Shown piece by piece: positions 60,975 to 64,000 of a stretch of DNA of 64,000 nt. Where the stretch lies: contig JAEMBT020000009.1 of assembly GCA_018873245.2 (NCBI GenBank), forward strand, positions 5,991,180 to 6,055,179, given 5' to 3'. Each line of letters opens with the position of its first letter. The first letter of the stretch is position 1. The stretch is from Archegozetes longisetosus (taxonomy: Eukaryota; Arthropoda; Arachnida; Sarcoptiformes; Trhypochthoniidae). Made by a program: the position numbers and the translations under genes. The notes under the pieces were generated by a model, which saw nothing but the letters and a program-made list of their open reading frames with translations, made no database searches and was not told the DNA's origin.

Positions 60975-61826
60975 ACAGTAAAACGATTTAGATTTGGAAT
61001 TTCAGTATTTTTGGGTCATTTTGACCCAGCTATTGATTTTAAGAAGTGTATTAAGGGATAGGGTGTATAACAGTTATAGTATTTATTAAATTATTCGTAT
61101 AGTCATCTCAACATAAATTGTTTAAAACCCTAAATCAAAACTTTAATGTCTAAACTTAGATATGATTAACTTTAAACTTATTTATATTTTAATATGACCC
61201 TTAAATACTTATTTGAAACTACTATAAATATTTAGAAAGTTAATCACAAAAATTGGTAAATTTTCGGAATAGAAGGCATACAGAGAAAATTCATTGTCTG
61301 CTACTTTTGCCCCGGACCGGTTTCGCAATCTGCATAAACATAGAACATAATGATTGTAATTTTCTTTTAATACTTGTACCATTTATTTCTCAATTTTTCT
61401 ATTAATTATATACAGCTAAGTCAAAATATACTGATAAAAATTTTGATTTTCAAATAAAAACATTGATTTTAATGTTAGAAATTAAACTATAAATTTGCTT
61501 TATTACTCTTTAACCTTTGTCTCATAAAGTGTCTTAAAACTTGGAATATTTCATCTGCCTCTATAAAACGCAGTTCAAATTTATTCTGACTTAATAACTG
61601 TACTTATCTTTATATAATGCACTTGTATTTCTTTAATTATTTGCATAAGTTTTCAAACTTATTCGTAACAAAGATCCTACAATAGGCTTGGAAAAATCCC
61701 CGTTTTGAGATTTTTCAGTTAGGTTATTACTGCTGTCTCCTATTTCGAAAGCCTACCCAAATATTAAATATAACAATTTTGTAAACTTTTGGGTCGTTTA
61801 GACACACGTTTTACTGTTCTAGAGCT
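60967..61826. mobile_element. Possible piggyBac-like non-autonomous element
   Basis: TTAA followed by CCCTTAAACAGTAAAACG begins at 60964. A 12-base perfect inverted partner of AACAGTAAAACG lies at 61807-61818. Near both ends is a GGGTC..T..GAC-type motif (61013-61027, 61793-61805). A TTAA target and CCC start would fit piggyBac, but the right end does not close in GGGTTAA. No transposase lies inside. The left end supplies the last two codons and stop of the DEG/ENaC gene. Confidence 0.4.
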
Positions 61827-63349
61827 AAATAAAAATTATTCTGTCTGGAGAAACTTGCCATAAAAGATATACGATTTATCTTTATTTGCAAAAACTTGTC
61901 GATAACTTATTCTCACTAATCAAAAGTCATATTAGTGTACCTTTTAATGCTTTCTCATGAATAAGTGCTAATTTATAGCTTTATTCATTTATTTCGGTAT
62001 TATTTAAATTTAAAAATTAAAGGTGAAAAATAAGATGTTTCAATTTTTCTAACTTTTCTTCTAATAATATTTCAGAACACACATTATTAGAGTTTCAGCG
62101 TTATTTTAAAAATAAGCAAATAAAGTTTACTGAGAAATCTTAACATCTAATTAGGATTTATATGCTATTTAAATTTAAAAATCTGAATGACTTATAATTC
62201 AAGATTAAATATGAGATATGTTTTAAGTTCTGAAACTTTTCTATCTCTATCTCAGAATACTTACTATGAAATAATTTTTAAGTTATTTAAAAAGCAAATG
62301 AGTAATATTTACTGAGATATCTTAACTAGAGCATGAACTTTATGAAAAATAAAATACTAACCCAACCTGAGCCCAACGTCCATTGTTCCAACACATCCAT
62401 CTTGGAACGTACCTCACTCTTCCAATTAGACTGACCAGACGTCCAGTTTCTCTGGTCTCTTGACATTTTACAGTGCGGGGTAAGAACTGGACGCAGAAAA
62501 GTCCATTTTCAAGTTTGTGAAAACTTTTTGGAACAAAAAAGTAAATCATTGCGTCAACTGCAGTAAAACAATGTAAATCTGTCATAATTTCCTTTAAGGT
62601 CTTGTAGAATTTCATTATATTTTTATTATTAGTTTATTTGAAAAAATCAACAAAAACTTTATCACTATTTCATAAAAAATTATCAAACGTTAAGCAAACT
62701 TATTGAAGTCAATGAATTATTGAATATCTTTGTCGACGAAGATTTACTATTCGACGAAATAAATTCATTCAATGCTTTTCTGAACCAAAAGCAGGTAAAA
62801 AGCATTTGAATGTCATTTCGAAGTATTGCAAAATATTAGGGAATAATGAGTTCAAGAATTTACCGATAACTATAGAAACAGTTATGGCTACACCTATAGG
62901 CAATGATTTTGTTGAATTTTCAATCATTTGCGGAGGATATCGACTGACAAAAGAAGTACAATGAGTATTGATTTAATTAAAGTTGAAATTTGTATTAAAA
63001 ATAACTTTAACATGGATTGTATCGCATCCAGGCCTTATGTCAAAAATAATGAAACCCATTAAAATCAATCAGATCTAATCAAAACCATAGTTAAAATATT
63101 CGTAAACGAAATCAGTGATAATTCTAAATAAAATAGTTGAAAAAAATCTGGTCACTCTGTTAGTACAGACTAATTTTACTATAAATTCCTTATATAATAA
63201 CAAGTAGTCCATAATAAGCAAATTTCATGCATAAAATCTAATGTCATTCAAACCCATTTTTCAACTAATACAAATAAATGGTTTATATGAAAAAGTAGAC
63301 GTTTAATAAGTATGAAACACTTAAAAGATCCTCAAACCATACCTTAATT
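61827..63349. other. AT-rich intergenic DNA
   Basis: No supported gene. A minus-strand open stretch at 62340-62615 has a locally higher GC content and a Cys/Arg/Trp-rich end (RYVPRWMCWNNGRW). It might be an exon or transposon scrap, but it has no recognisable motif or partner exons. Confidence 0.4.
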
Positions 63350-64000
63350 CCAACATCAGGATTGATTTAAGTATCTGGACTATCATATTACAGAGATTAC
63401 AAGAATAGTAAACATGCTTATGCGCATTAGAGTAAAATATACTGGATGATGTGGTTGCTTGTAATCTAAACACTTAATTATTAAATATGCGAGTAAAACA
63501 TTAAATTCAGGCTCATATTTGTACTGGACACCTTGAAAAATACAACGGTAACCATGGAATGCTAGATAGAATTATAGCTATGGATCAAATACTATGACCC
63601 TAAGGATTACTGGGCATCTCGCCAATATCCCCTCCCTGAAGAACCACCTTAAGAATATCGATTTGAAAATTCATAAATTTCAAATAATGTGATTTGTATC
63701 CTAGGTCTACGAAAGTAAAAGCAACAATACAAGATTAAAAGCAGATGATTATAATGGCCTTTCATAAAAATCGGGTGTTGGGTTTCACAATTTTAGCGAG
63801 AAATACAAATGTTAATTTTGAAATTTATCTTGATCTTTTGAGTCAAGTAATACTCCCAGCGATAAAACGACTACAGATTCATAGACCAATAATACTCCAT
63901 AACAACGCAAGACCCCATAAATATTCGAAAGCTGAAGAATTTTTTGTGAGACATTGATGGGAGGAATTGAAATACCCGTCTTATTGCCATGATTTGAAGC
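63350..64000 (+). pseudogene. Mariner fragment, truncated by the window end
   Basis: Related to the element at 36.3-37.5 kb, with matching 5' sequence around AGAGTAAAATATACTGGATG. Broken coding pieces: GHLEKYNGNHGMLDRIIAMD (first Asp region, DETW lost), then MIIMAFHKNRVLGF, then RPIILHNNARPH, where the second catalytic Asp is replaced by Asn. It reaches the last base, so the 3' end is not seen. Inactive. Confidence 0.8.

Noticed and set aside
62340..62615. 91-codon open frame with Cys/Trp/Arg-rich end
   Set aside because: No family motif, no splice partners and no paralogue in the window. It could be chance or a transposon scrap.
1..64000. CRISPR arrays, operons, bacterial promoters
   Set aside because: None seen. 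Introns and eukaryotic gene families make them inapplicable.

Overview
This is an AT-rich, intron-containing, transposon-dense eukaryotic window. The gene content points to an arthropod. It has 7-transmembrane gustatory-type receptors with two phase-0 introns near the C-terminus, DEG/ENaC channels, secreted-domain NRF-6-type acyltransferases, an insulin-like peptide and a prolyl carboxypeptidase (S28) relic, plus mariner, hAT-like and Ty3/gypsy elements. Clustered gustatory receptors and DEG/ENaC genes are typical of chelicerates, and an acariform mite (spider-mite-like) is my best guess. That is inference; no species marker was seen.

Layout. 1-11.1 kb: gustatory receptor GR1 (minus), then an NRF-type acyltransferase pseudogene (copy A, plus). 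12-13.7 kb: a large foldback element. 15.4-17.5 kb: an S28 peptidase pseudogene split by a 584-bp hAT element. 17.8-20.1 kb: a decayed insulin-like gene next to an intact one. 22.6-23.5 kb: another foldback. 24-25.3 kb: gustatory receptor GR2 (minus). 27-29.4 kb: a GR 5'-flank relic and a hAT-like non-autonomous element. 29.5-34.2 kb: NRF copy B (minus). 35.2-37.5 kb: a TIR element and a dead mariner, both inserted into duplicated flank. 38-40.3 kb: an intact DEG/ENaC gene encoding two complete channel modules in one 769-residue protein. 42.9-44.3 kb: a complete mariner with a dead transposase. 44.5-49 kb: NRF copy C (minus). 52-57.5 kb: a full-length young Ty3/gypsy element. 58.2-58.6 kb: a solo LTR. 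58.7-61 kb: a second two-module DEG/ENaC gene with one frameshift. 63.3-64 kb: a mariner fragment running off the window.

Much of the window is one duplicated block (GR, flank, NRF) present in several states. GR1 and NRF-A form the fullest version. NRF-B is an inverted copy whose GR survives only as 5' flank. NRF-C is a third copy sharing a 917-bp, nearly identical tract with B, which looks like gene conversion. The paralogous flanks act as built-in empty sites that date three transposon insertions. All three NRF copies carry private inactivating changes. The likely functional genes are GR1, GR2, the insulin-like peptide and the two-module DEG/ENaC at 38-40.3 kb; the second DEG/ENaC may be functional if its single A-run frameshift is an assembly error. 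The two-module channel is the most unusual thing here.
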